From NCBI RefSeq assembly GCF_013204845.1, contig NZ_JABMKY010000033.1, positions 1 through 64,000 on the forward strand: DNA of 64,000 nt, in the 5' to 3' direction. The notes beneath the pieces were generated by a model that had not been told where the DNA came from, made no database searches, and saw only the letters and a list, made by a program, of their open reading frames with translations. Below are positions 34,138 to 42,990 of this stretch, piece by piece. Numbering within the stretch: position 1 is the first letter of the stretch; each line of letters starts with the position of its first letter. A program made the translations under genes and the position numbers. The stretch comes from Paenibacillus qinlingensis (GTDB taxonomy: Bacteria; Bacillota; Bacilli; Paenibacillales; NBRC-103111).

Positions 34138-34345
34138 TGAAGCGCTGATTGGATAGGGGAGTGGGGACTTGGGGAATCGAGATTGTGTCTGAAGCGCTGA
34201 TTGAATGAGGATAATTGAGACTGGATAGAGATCGGGACGTGTCTGATGTGCTGATTAAAGGAGAAGTGGAGAGTGGATGGGGTTCGGAAGCGTGTCTGAT
34301 GCGGATAAATAGCGAAGTGTGCTTAGACGAGGGATCGAGCTCGAT
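34133..34345. repeat. Degenerate 52-54 bp tandem repeats
   Basis: GTGTCTGA(A/T)G-GCTGATT units begin at 34133, 34185, 34239 and 34292 (steps 52, 54, 53). They continue straight from the end of the four-core element and fill most of the gap before the terminator. No coding potential was seen. Confidence 0.7.
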
Positions 34346-34412
34346 TTTTGGTTCGCTGATTGTTTGAAGGGATAGTGAGTTTATATTCGTGCTTATATAA
34401 TTTCCCCATCAC

Positions 34413-34454
34413 AAAAAAGGATGCCAACCATTAACACGGTTGGCATCCTTTTTT
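34413..34454. terminator. Terminator of the NTT/HEAT/cNMP gene (bidirectional)
   Basis: AAAAAAGGATGCCAACC and GGTTGGCATCCTTTTTT form a 17-bp stem. Confidence 0.92.
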
Positions 34455-34458
34455 AATG

Positions 34459-37400
34459 CTAGATCATGCCACGCAGGCGATCCGCAATGACTCGCATCAT
34501 GCTGCGCAGTACATCGATGTTCTGGAAGCAGAAGCTCAGCACGAGGTCACGGTGCAGCTGGAGCAGCACGGCGGGGTCCTTCGCTGTGCAATCCGCTGAT
34601 CGAGGGCCGCTGTCGATGATGGCCATTTCGCCGAAGAATGCGCCTTCGCCCAGCAGCGCGTACTCCTCGCTGCCGCGGTGGACGCGGATGCTACCCTCGA
34701 TGATGCCATACATCGTATCTCCGAAGTCTCCTGCGCGGCAGATCGCTTCACCCGGCTCATAGGCAACCTCCTCGACCATTTGGGCTAACCAAATGAAGTC
34801 ATTCGGGCCCAGATGGGCAAACAGGTCGATCTTTTGCAAGACGAGGATCCGGCGTAGTATCGCTTCATCCCTCGTCAATTCTGTCGCAGCCTGTGGCTCC
34901 TGCACAGCCGCTGCTGCAGCCTCCACCTGAGCAAGAGCAGCCTCTTCGTCCCCATCTCGACCTTGATCTCGTCCTTGCTCTTGACCATGATCTTGATCTC
35001 GACCTTCCACCAGAGCTTGCCCCTGATCGTCCGCCATCTCTTCTCCCTGCACCGCAGAAGCCTGCCCTTTCCCCTGACCACGCTCCAACTCGGAGCGCAA
35101 TCTGCGTGAAAGCAGCTTCATCATTTCAACAGCAATGCTCGTCTGATCAAACATCATATCGTAGAACACAGATGAGTCCAGTCGCCACAGCACCATGTTC
35201 TCTTCCGCTTTAATCGTTGCTGTCCGCGCACTGTTCGTCAGAATGGCCATCTCACCGAAGCAATCGCCGAGATTCAGCTCTCCGAGGAGCTGCTTGTTGC
35301 GATATACACCAGCTCTGCCTTCATCTATCAGCATAAGGGAATCGCCTGGATCGCCCTCTCTAATGATCGTATTGCCTTGTTCGACGGCCAATTTATGCAG
35401 TCGCTTCGCGATAACAGATAAGTCTCGGCTCGTGAGACCTTGGAATAACGAAACACGACGAAGCAACTGTACCCGATGCATGAGATCTGCGAGTTCAACG
35501 TTCACCACTGTATCCGACTTCCGAAGTGTGTGGTACTGGATCGTTTGAGTCAACCATTCATCGCCTTGCTCAGCCAGCCAGCTCAAATGCAGATTCAGCT
35601 CAACCTTGCTTGCAGCTACCTTAGACAGCTTACGGGAGCCTGCCATGAATTTGGCCATCTCCGTACGCAGAGTCCCTTGAAGCGTCTGATCAATGACCTC
35701 TTCGGCATTGGCCTGCTGACGCGAGTCCCCTTCCGACCAATCCAGGTACACGGCCTGCATGGTTTGCCCATCTTTGAGAAGCGCTAGCAATAGAAATACA
35801 CGCCGAGTAATGGCCGTTCGAATTTCGCCGATCATCTTCTCTATTTCTGTATAATCATCTACGCCAACAACGCAGGCACCATGCTCAGCGAACCGTGCAT
35901 AAAGCGTAAGTTCTTGGAAAATATAAGCCTCTACTTTGCGGCTATCCGGTTGAGGCAATTGCTTATTCATGCGCTGCAATGACTCTAAAATACGGTCACG
36001 CAAGGCGTACGGCGCCTTCTCATAACAAGCGAACAACATGTCCATCGCACGTTGGGTTGCAATCCTTTCAAACACCGCAGGCAAATACAAACTAATTTCC
36101 TGTTGCTCCAAATATGGTGCCAATTGTGGCAGCACATCATCTTCGTCGTATGCCGCGAGCGCGTCTATCGCGTAGCGCCGGGTTTTGCTATCTTTTAACA
36201 TACCAATAATCGGTACAAGTAAAGGAGGCACGTGCAGGATAGCTGCCGACTCCAATGCCCGAATTCGAACCAACGGAGAGTTATCCTGCAAAAGGGAGAT
36301 CAGCGGCTTGTAGAAGTTTTTCACACGGATTTGTCCAAATAACGCGGCCATCGCGATCCGTTCCTCTTCATGTCCGCTTTCCATCATGTTTTTCAGCTTC
36401 CCAACTGCTCGGAACATGCCTTCAATACTATAGTATTTGACTAATCCAGCAATCGTTGCCGCTTGAACTTCGACAGAAGGATCCTCCAAATACACAGTAA
36501 TCTCATCGACATAATCTTCTTTCGCATAAGCAGAGAGGGCGATAATGGCTTTAGCTCTGACTTGTACATGCTCAGATGCAATCAGTTCCTGCAGAACAGG
36601 TTCAAAACCTTCTGGCACCTTCATCTCCACATACGCCAAGGCCTCTAAGCGAACTTCCGGTATGGCGTGACGCAGTAAACCGTCCAAATGCGGCGTTAAA
36701 TCAAATGAGCTTGTCTCTTTCAAAAGACCGAACGCGTACAACGCTTGCTGCTTGTCCGAACCGTTCAATGCATCAATCAAGATTTGCCGAGTTGCGGAAT
36801 CCATAAGGTTAAGCTCTACCTTTTGCAGGTCGTCGCCGCCTGTTTTGAGATTGGATAGGAGCGTCGTCAAGTACGCTTTCTTGACCTTAATGCCCGCAAT
36901 AATCCCCACAACGAGCAAAACTAACACGATATAACTCAGCTTCTCAGGGGCTACGAATCGTGTAACGAGGAGAAGGCAAATAGCGGCAAGTCCTTTGGCG
37001 CCATTACGGACAATCCCGTCCAAGAAACCCTTCGCTTTATTCCGCCATTCCGGAGGAACGGGGAACATCACTAATTGGCTGACCGAGGAGTAGATCGTGT
37101 CACCGACGACTTTATCGCTTCCTTTGACTACAACCGCCATTGCAAGGATCGGCAATACCAGAATCCCAAGACTTCCCGCGAAGAGCGCAATTGGAAAAAT
37201 TAATAGCGCCGTCATCACACCGAATCGCGTAATCACACGGCCTGACACGAACAATTGCACACAGAGGGCAATCAGCCCTGAGAAGCCGTAGAAGCTTCCC
37301 ATAAAGCCGGCTAATGCTTCATTTTGTAAGGTACCACGCAGGATGACTTTGAACTGATAATCAATGAGGGTTAGCGAAACGACAAGCGCAGCAGCTAAGA

Positions 37401-38127
37401 TTGCGACATATTTGAGATGCGGCACACTCGCGAATAGGCCACCTTTTTGCTGGGGAGATGCTGACTTCGATGAGGCTTTGCGTGCCTGCGCTGGCTTCGA
37501 TTCACCCTGATCTTTGGTCATGCGCAAGATGACAAACACAGCGACAAGGCCGAATAATTGCAAACCGGCATACACATAGATTAAATTCGCCGTTCCGACA
37601 AGTGGTACAAGGACTTTCAGGCCAAAACCGCTCAAGATCCCGCCCATAATGCCCCCGCTGCCCACGAGTCCGATCATCTGCTTCGCTTTCCGTTGGTCCA
37701 TGACCGATGTTGCGAACTGCCAGAAGCAGACGATCATTAAGAAATTGAACACGTCGTATCCGATATAAATGACAGGAAACACCCAGCGCAGCTCGAGCCC
37801 TACACCGAATCTAGATATCAGAACGAAAGTCGAAATCAATGGAATCATCAGCTTGAGGAGAGTTTCTAAGCGCACCTTCGGAGAGAAACGTTGGAACACG
37901 ATACCTGCCGTAATCATGACGAGTGCCTGCGGCAAGTACATCAGGGATAAATAGGAATTGTCGAACCGACTCAAGAAGAGCGTATCCGCCGCCGTTCGTC
38001 CGATGGTTGATGCTGATACCACGAAGAACAAATAGGCAAATAACAGAAATACTTTGCTGTATTCCTTCTTATCCTCTGTTATTTTATCTAAAAAAGAACG
38101 ATACTTTTTACTAATAGGGCTACTCAC
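34459..38127 (-). CDS. Nucleotide-transporter-like membrane protein fused to HEAT repeats and two cNMP-binding domains
   Basis: A 1,222-residue protein. Residues about 25-430 form a 12-helix carrier of the ATP/ADP-translocase (NTT/Npt) type (SASTIGRTAADTLFLSRF near the start). About 435-800 is a run of HEAT-like helical repeats (VRLEALAYVEMK, VRAKAIIALSAYA, VRIRALESAAIL). Two cyclic-nucleotide-binding folds follow: about 893-1015 (IIREGDPGDSLMLIDEGRAGVY, GDCFGEMAIL-ARTATIKA) and 1098-1222 (GEGAFFGEMAIID-RSADCTA). They are joined by an acidic Gln/Asp/Gly-rich linker. The second lacks a clean Arg-Thr phosphate clasp (RSADC). I prefer the GTG at 38127, with GAGGTG upstream. It is probably a regulated transporter or sensor. 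Confidence 0.85.
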   Translation of the reverse strand: MSSPISKKYRSFLDKITEDKKEYSKVFLLFAYLFFVVSASTIGRTAADTLFLSRFDNSYLSLMYLPQALVMITAGIVFQRFSPKVRLETLLKLMIPLISTFVLISRFGVGLELRWVFPVIYIGYDVFNFLMIVCFWQFATSVMDQRKAKQMIGLVGSGGIMGGILSGFGLKVLVPLVGTANLIYVYAGLQLFGLVAVFVILRMTKDQGESKPAQARKASSKSASPQQKGGLFASVPHLKYVAILAAALVVSLTLIDYQFKVILRGTLQNEALAGFMGSFYGFSGLIALCVQLFVSGRVITRFGVMTALLIFPIALFAGSLGILVLPILAMAVVVKGSDKVVGDTIYSSVSQLVMFPVPPEWRNKAKGFLDGIVRNGAKGLAAICLLLVTRFVAPEKLSYIVLVLLVVGIIAGIKVKKAYLTTLLSNLKTGGDDLQKVELNLMDSATRQILIDALNGSDKQQALYAFGLLKETSSFDLTPHLDGLLRHAIPEVRLEALAYVEMKVPEGFEPVLQELIASEHVQVRAKAIIALSAYAKEDYVDEITVYLEDPSVEVQAATIAGLVKYYSIEGMFRAVGKLKNMMESGHEEERIAMAALFGQIRVKNFYKPLISLLQDNSPLVRIRALESAAILHVPPLLVPIIGMLKDSKTRRYAIDALAAYDEDDVLPQLAPYLEQQEISLYLPAVFERIATQRAMDMLFACYEKAPYALRDRILESLQRMNKQLPQPDSRKVEAYIFQELTLYARFAEHGACVVGVDDYTEIEKMIGEIRTAITRRVFLLLALLKDGQTMQAVYLDWSEGDSRQQANAEEVIDQTLQGTLRTEMAKFMAGSRKLSKVAASKVELNLHLSWLAEQGDEWLTQTIQYHTLRKSDTVVNVELADLMHRVQLLRRVSLFQGLTSRDLSVIAKRLHKLAVEQGNTIIREGDPGDSLMLIDEGRAGVYRNKQLLGELNLGDCFGEMAILTNSARTATIKAEENMVLWRLDSSVFYDMMFDQTSIAVEMMKLLSRRLRSELERGQGKGQASAVQGEEMADDQGQALVEGRDQDHGQEQGRDQGRDGDEEAALAQVEAAAAAVQEPQAATELTRDEAILRRILVLQKIDLFAHLGPNDFIWLAQMVEEVAYEPGEAICRAGDFGDTMYGIIEGSIRVHRGSEEYALLGEGAFFGEMAIIDSGPRSADCTAKDPAVLLQLHRDLVLSFCFQNIDVLRSMMRVIADRLRGMI

Positions 38128-38234
38128 AAGACACCTCATTCTACAATTAAACGATCATGACTCTCCCCTAAAATTGTACCAGAAGTCCTAGGAAAAAATA
38201 ACTATATTTTCAACGAAATAACGTAGGAAAACAC

Positions 38235-38266
38235 AAAAAAAGACAACATCCGCGGATGTGTCTTCT
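38235..38266 (-). terminator. Terminator of the DUF6526 gene
   Basis: On the minus strand AAGACACATCC-GC-GGATGTTGTCTT followed by a T run. Confidence 0.8.
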
Positions 38267-38279
38267 TGAAGATGACATT

Positions 38280-38714
38280 TTATATTCTAAAATTGTCGCC
38301 TCTCCAGCTGCGAATGGCTTTCTTGATCGCAACCGGAGTCATCCGCTCCGCTGCTGCCTTCTTACAAAGCGCAGGAAACTCTTCATCCGATGCAAAGCGC
38401 AAAGCCGTAATCTGTGCCATCGTCAACTTCTTATCTAGCAACTTCTGTGTCAATACAAAGTGCCGAAGGTTCTCTTCTGCCCGAATCGCCCGATCCTGCG
38501 CCTTAATCGGGTAGGAACGGATAAGCATAAAGATCACAACCACAATAACAGCTATGAGAACAAAGATGACTGCTGGCAGCACCTGATCATTGGCCTGTAA
38601 AGCACTAACAAGCTGCATAATGGATAGAACCACTAAGCCTAATGCCAGCAATGTAAACACATAGTGAAATAACGGATGCATACGTCGATGATTGACATAA
38701 TTCTGAACCTTCAT
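38280..38714 (-). CDS. DUF6526-like small membrane protein
   Basis: A 144-residue protein with two membrane helices (about 15-37 and 45-65) and a charged cytoplasmic tail. VQNYVNHRRMHPLFHYV at the start, the RAIRAEENLRHFVL segment and ITALRFASDEEFPALCKKA match the pattern I associate with DUF6526. Function unknown. It starts 4 bases after the stop of the upstream small HTH gene, so the two form an operon. Confidence 0.7.
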   Translation of the reverse strand: MKVQNYVNHRRMHPLFHYVFTLLALGLVVLSIMQLVSALQANDQVLPAVIFVLIAVIVVVIFMLIRSYPIKAQDRAIRAEENLRHFVLTQKLLDKKLTMAQITALRFASDEEFPALCKKAAAERMTPVAIKKAIRSWRGDNFRI

Positions 38715-38718
38715 CTAC

Positions 38719-38943
38719 TTATTTCCCCACAATCTGAGTAATCTCACTCTCTAGTAATAGATAACGGTGCACACTTCGCATGATTGGCACTTTCGTCAAA
38801 TTGTTTTTGTCCACATATTGTTTCATCTGATCTTTGGACAAACCTAAGATTTTACCCGCTTCCATTACCGTGAGTACCGCTTCATTGCTAGTCGCGTTGA
38901 AGGTTGTCTTCACCTTTTGATTCCAGTCTTCAAATGATTGCAT
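38719..38943 (-). CDS. Small excisionase/MerR-like helix-turn-helix protein
   Basis: A 74-residue protein. NEAVLTVMEAGKILGLSKDQMKQYVDKN looks like the winged helix-turn-helix of AlpA or excisionase-type proteins, but no phage genes are nearby. GAAGGG precedes the ATG. It forms a pair with the small membrane protein gene. Its role is unknown; it might regulate its own operon. Confidence 0.6.
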   Translation of the reverse strand: MQSFEDWNQKVKTTFNATSNEAVLTVMEAGKILGLSKDQMKQYVDKNNLTKVPIMRSVHRYLLLESEITQIVGK

Positions 38944-39022
38944 GTTTTCGCACCCTTCTCAATCCGATCCTTCTATTATAGCACGAAAACACCCACTTCA
39001 CCCAATTACCTTCATCTGCCAC

Positions 39023-39787
39023 CTAGGACTCTTCTTCGCTCATGAGAGCTAGCAGTGCTTTCGGCAACGCAAATTTCTGATTGCTTATCATGATTTGATT
39101 CAAGGCATCTTCGGCGATATCCGCCTGCTCTTCCTTAATTACGCTGATCTCCGCATGCAGCCGCTCCATTTGTGAATCGAGTGCCGCCGCTGAGGCTGCT
39201 GCTTGCTTTAACTCTTCTAAGAGACGAGCGGGTACAGCTTGGTTGCCTTCATTAAATTTATAAAATATTTTATGCTCCAGGCTCGCCCAACAGTCCATCG
39301 CAATCGTACGAATTTGCACTTCCATACAGACGCGCTCTTCGCGGTCCGACATATGTACAGGCACTTCAATGAGCAAATGTAAGCTTTGGTAGCCATTCGG
39401 CTTCGGATTTTGGATATAGTCTTTTTCGCTCAAAATATGAAGGTCATTCTGATTTCTCAGCATCTTGGAAATGACATAAATATCCGACACGAACGAGCAT
39501 GTAATTCGCAGACCAGCAATGTCTTTCACGCTGCCCTTAATGCCTTCGAAAGAAAGTTCTCCGCCTTTTCTCATCAGCTTTTGAAAAATACCTTCCGGCG
39601 ATTTCAACCGAGACTTCGTATGTTCAATCGGGTTATATTCATGCAGCATCTCGAATTCTTGAACGAGGATATCAATCCTGGTTTCCATTTCATCCAGCGC
39701 AAACTTATAAGTCATCATAAAGCGTGTAATTTCGTGCTTAAACTTTTTCAAATCATTCATCGAAAACTGATTCGTAATCATATTCAT
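39023..39787 (-). CDS. relP: Small alarmone synthetase RelP (YwaC type)
   Basis: A 254-residue ppGpp synthetase without hydrolase or regulatory domains. YNPIEHTKSRLKSPEGIFQKLMRKG, VKDIAGLRITCSFVSDIY, NPKPNGYQSLHLLIEVP and CMEVQIRTIAMDCWASLEHKIFYK align closely with B. subtilis YwaC (RelP) rather than YjbM (RelQ). It makes pppGpp or ppGpp from GTP/GDP and ATP, typically during cell-wall stress. AAGGA lies 11 bases before the ATG at 39787; the ATG at 39799 would overlap it. The C-terminal 60 residues form an extra charged helical region. Confidence 0.92.
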   Translation of the reverse strand: MNMITNQFSMNDLKKFKHEITRFMMTYKFALDEMETRIDILVQEFEMLHEYNPIEHTKSRLKSPEGIFQKLMRKGGELSFEGIKGSVKDIAGLRITCSFVSDIYVISKMLRNQNDLHILSEKDYIQNPKPNGYQSLHLLIEVPVHMSDREERVCMEVQIRTIAMDCWASLEHKIFYKFNEGNQAVPARLLEELKQAAASAAALDSQMERLHAEISVIKEEQADIAEDALNQIMISNQKFALPKALLALMSEEES

Positions 39788-39876
39788 ACAGAATTCCATC
39801 CTTAAATTATCGTTATTTTTCCCATTCCTTGCTAGTTTAAATCATGGAGATCGCTCTACGCAAATGCAGCGATGAG

Positions 39877-39900
39877 AAAAGACACCTCTAGGGTGTCTTT
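39877..39900. terminator. Bidirectional terminator near the chemoreceptor gene
   Basis: AAAAGACACC and GGTGTCTTT with a 4-base loop. On the minus strand it ends with TTTTC, right after the chemoreceptor stop. Confidence 0.8.
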
Positions 39901-39919
39901 CGTGTCCGTTGTATGTATA

Positions 39920-41659
39920 TTAGTTCATTTTGTATGTATTGATCACGTCTTGTAAGTCTTGGGCAATGCTTGCGAGCATCTGGGAAGATGACGTAACTTC
40001 CTGTGAGGAAGCCAGCTGCTCTTCAGTCGCCCCAGCCACACTTTGCGACAACTCCGAGGTGATCTTCGCTACGTGCTCCATGTTGGTGACCGTTGCGGCG
40101 ACTTGTTGCGAGCTTGCCGCCATTTGCTGGGCAGCGGCTGCTGTTTCCTGAATCTTGAAAGCCACTTCGTCGGCGGAGCGAACAATGGCTTGAAAGCTTT
40201 GCTCTGTGCGATCGACGGATCGCAGCCCTTTATGTACTTCGGCAAGTCCCGCATCCATCGCTTTGACCGCCTCTTGCGTATCCTGCTGTATGCTGGTGAC
40301 CACACCTCGAATCGCGCCAACCGACTCCCCCGTTTGCGTAGCTAGCTTACGAACCTCTTCGGCCACTACAGCGAAACCTTTCCCTGCTTCGCCAGCACGC
40401 GCAGCTTCAATCGCTGCATTCAAAGCGAGGAGGTTCGTTTGCGTCGCAATCTCGCCGATCATCTGCGATACTTTACCAATGTTTTGAGAGTGCTCAGCCA
40501 ACTGGTGAATCGTGTGATTCGCCTTTGTAATCGCACTGCTTAAAGCGTTCATACTCATCGTTACATGTTGAACATCCGCTTGACCGTTGCGTGCTTGCTC
40601 GGATGCGTTAATCGACAGATCGGACACGTCCGACGTCGTTTCAGCAATGCGCTGCACGCCAACTGCGATTTCATCCATGGCGCGGGTACACTCCAACGCA
40701 TTAATGCGCTGTGCTTCCGCTTCTGCCGCGATCGTTTGAATGTCCACAGCAACATGCTGGGAGGCTTCGCTATTTTGCTCCGAGCTCGCGTACAGCTGCT
40801 CAGAAGAGGAGGCCACAGCGCTGGATGATTCCTGCATACGGGCCATGACTTCGCGCATTTGACGCATCATGCCATTTACCGCTTGAACGAGGACGCCAAT
40901 TTCGTCTTTATTCGTAAAATGCAGCTCCGAAGCCGTCAGATCCCCTTCTGCCATACGATCCAGCACATGAGATGCGGCAATAACCGGTCTCGTAATGTTG
41001 CGGACAATCACCCATGTAATCGCAACGGATAGCAATACGGCGAGGATCAATAGGCTAATACCGCTTACGATACTACTGCGATACGCCGCTGCATTCTTTT
41101 CCACACTATCATCTGCGCCTTGTTGGTTGAAGGCCACCATTTTACGACATATCGTTTGTACAAAATTATAGCTTTGTGTTAGCTCGTCATAGAGCCTAAT
41201 TAATTCAATCTCGTCAGTTGCTTTACTGTACTTGAGGTAGTTGGTTTTTAGATTGCCCCATTGTTCTAGAATCATGTTGTAATTTTTCTCATCTTCTTCA
41301 TTAGCTAACGAGTTGCCATAGCTGTCTATCGCCTTGTCACCTTTGATGATCGTCGCTTGAATATCACGCGTTAACTCTAGCTTCACTGAAGCGTCCTTCT
41401 GACTATGGACACCTACCAGATCCTTGGCAATATGTTCCGTCAAGTAGCTGAATTCCTGAATCAGCTGAGATCCAACCATCCAGTTCTGAGCAATCTCCGT
41501 CATATCCTGCTTCATATTTTTCATTCTTACCATATCGGTAAGACCCAAAATACCCATAAACAGTAGTACGACTGCAAAGGAACCAATCAATTTTTGCTTC
41601 AAATTCATTTTCACCTGTGTACGTCTCATCCACTCTTCTAATCTAGCTGTCGCTTGCAT
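39920..41659 (-). CDS. Methyl-accepting chemotaxis protein with four-helix-bundle sensor
   Basis: A 579-residue chemoreceptor. Membrane helix at about 22-40, extracytoplasmic four-helix-bundle (4HB) domain to about 200, second membrane helix (about 202-222), HAMP domain (ITRPVIAASHVLDRMAEGDLT), and signalling helices with the tip EIATQTNLLALNAAIEAARAGEAGKGFAVVAEEVRKLA. GGAGG precedes the ATG by 6 bases. A sigma-D-like promoter lies upstream, fitting expression with flagellar genes. It is monocistronic. The ligand is unknown. Confidence 0.93.
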   Translation of the reverse strand: MQATARLEEWMRRTQVKMNLKQKLIGSFAVVLLFMGILGLTDMVRMKNMKQDMTEIAQNWMVGSQLIQEFSYLTEHIAKDLVGVHSQKDASVKLELTRDIQATIIKGDKAIDSYGNSLANEEDEKNYNMILEQWGNLKTNYLKYSKATDEIELIRLYDELTQSYNFVQTICRKMVAFNQQGADDSVEKNAAAYRSSIVSGISLLILAVLLSVAITWVIVRNITRPVIAASHVLDRMAEGDLTASELHFTNKDEIGVLVQAVNGMMRQMREVMARMQESSSAVASSSEQLYASSEQNSEASQHVAVDIQTIAAEAEAQRINALECTRAMDEIAVGVQRIAETTSDVSDLSINASEQARNGQADVQHVTMSMNALSSAITKANHTIHQLAEHSQNIGKVSQMIGEIATQTNLLALNAAIEAARAGEAGKGFAVVAEEVRKLATQTGESVGAIRGVVTSIQQDTQEAVKAMDAGLAEVHKGLRSVDRTEQSFQAIVRSADEVAFKIQETAAAAQQMAASSQQVAATVTNMEHVAKITSELSQSVAGATEEQLASSQEVTSSSQMLASIAQDLQDVINTYKMN

Positions 41660-41717
41660 TTAAATCCTCCGATAATTCAATTTATGAGATTTCTCTCTCT
41701 CTTATCCCAAGCCTATC

Positions 41718-41744
41718 TTATCGGAAAAATGTAAGGAGAATTCA
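41718..41744 (-). promoter_or_regulatory. Sigma-D-like promoter of the chemoreceptor gene
   Basis: On the minus strand TGAA, 15 bp, TCCGATAA, close to the Bacillus sigma-D consensus TAAA-N15-GCCGATAT. The rest of the 41660-41965 gap has nothing else I can name. Confidence 0.55.
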
Positions 41745-41977
41745 ATAGAAACTATTAACTGAGTATGAGTTTAGCTAACATTTTCCAATTATTGTAACAA
41801 AATAGTCAAAGAACTGGGGGTCACTTCTCCAACCTCCTAGCCATACCACCCCACTGAAACACTCTTTTCCGGTCCCTCTCAATCTGATCGTGAGAGAAGA
41901 CAAGATATCTCTTCTTTTTTCCGAAGGTTGTACATAGAAATGGGAAGAGACACCCTCGAAAGGATGTGCGTCCCACT

Positions 41978-42637
41978 ATGGTGATGCAACACTTGCTACC
42001 TAATCAAATGGAGCTCTTCCTGCAATATGGACTAGCTATTTTTTGGACAGTCACCTATATCCTCATTATTATCCAAGGGTTCAAGGACCGCGCCTGCGGT
42101 ATGCCACTTCCAGCCATTTGTGCGAATATCACGTGGGAGTTTCTCTTCGCCTTCGTGATGCCTTTCCACCCGCTGCAGATGATTGTTTCGCTCGTCTGGC
42201 TTCTTCTGGACTGTGTCATCTTGTTCCAAGCTGTCTACTTTGCCAAACCCGAATATCCACCACGTCTGCTCTTGCCTGCCATCTTTTCCTTGCTTGTCAT
42301 CGCCTTGCTGCTCCATGTCGGCATGATCGTTGAATTTCATGATCAAGAGGGAAAATACACAGCCTTTGGCATCAATCTGATGATGTCGCTCCTGTTCATC
42401 CAGCTGCCTTTTAAACAAGGGCTCAAAGGCCAGACTATCTACATCGCCTATTACAAAATGATTGGCACCCTGTGCGCATCCGTGCTCTGCTACTCGCTGT
42501 ATCCGGACTCCATCTTATTATTGCTGCTGTGTGTGCTTACCACCGTAGCGGACATTGTATACATCGTGATGATTCATCGCGCTTTGCACATGACGAGAGG
42601 GTCCAATGTCCAACTGGTACCTACCCTCCGCGCCTAG
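41978..42637 (+). CDS. Pyr4/PaxB-like seven-helix membrane protein
   Basis: A 219-residue protein with about seven membrane helices. The segment TYILIIIQGFKDRACGMPLPAICANITWEFLFAF strongly recalls fungal membrane terpene cyclases (Pyr4, PaxB), where the N-x-x-W-E glutamate is catalytic. A late-helix Asp (TTVADIVYIVMI) corresponds in position to their second acidic residue. Bacterial members are mostly uncharacterised, and no prenyltransferase or terpene gene is adjacent, so cyclase activity is only a hypothesis. The start is uncertain (GTG 41966, ATG 41978 or 41984); AAAGGA is 13 bases before 41978. Confidence 0.65.
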   Translation: MVMQHLLPNQMELFLQYGLAIFWTVTYILIIIQGFKDRACGMPLPAICANITWEFLFAFVMPFHPLQMIVSLVWLLLDCVILFQAVYFAKPEYPPRLLLPAIFSLLVIALLLHVGMIVEFHDQEGKYTAFGINLMMSLLFIQLPFKQGLKGQTIYIAYYKMIGTLCASVLCYSLYPDSILLLLLCVLTTVADIVYIVMIHRALHMTRGSNVQLVPTLRA

Positions 42638-42701
42638 CAAAAAAAGAGGATCCCCAAAGAGGATCCCCCTTCCCCCTTCCCCCTTATGGCCTCCCTCGAA
42701 A

Positions 42702-42878
42702 GGGAACGAGGATGTCCTATTTGCGGATAAATAGGAGAAATCATCATCGAAGGGAACTACAATGCTCTATTTTGCCGAAAAACTCGATACATACCGAAAA
42801 TCAGCTGATTAGCGGATCTACGTTCCCCTTGGATTCGATATCGAGCGATTCCCAGCAAAATAAGGCATCTAGGTTCCC
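42702..42878. repeat. Family B four-unit element (GGGAAC units, two forward and two inverted)
   Basis: GGGAAC-containing units start at 42702 and 42752 (50 bp apart). Inverted units ending in GTTCCC are at 42822-42827 and 42873-42878 (51 bp apart). Beyond the GGGAAC the units share ATG-CC and CTATTTTGC. With a unit of about 16 bp the middle distance is about 60 bp, the same plan as family A. It lies between two convergent genes. Confidence 0.6.
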
Positions 42879-42921
42879 TTGTGCAATTTATTCATGGAGA
42901 CGGTGGTCATTCTGTACGCTA

Positions 42922-42984
42922 CAAAAAAGAGAAAGCTGTCCTATAGTAGAAGAATCTACTTATGGGACAGCCTCTTTTCTTTTT
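42922..42984. terminator. Terminator of the peptidase operon
   Basis: AGAGGCTGTCC...GTAGAT pairs with (A)TCTAC...GGACAGCTTTCTCT, followed by a T run on the minus strand. Confidence 0.85.
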
Positions 42985-42990
42985 ATCTCG

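Noticed and set aside
38180..38230. AT-rich segment resembling a family A core
   Set aside because: It contains TAACTATATTTTC, but the right arm and the 51/62-bp partners are missing.
42643..42690. Possible terminator with GGATCC repeats after the Pyr4-like gene
   Set aside because: The GAGGATCCCC units are mainly direct repeats; the T run lies on the other strand, so it does not fit a terminator for this gene.
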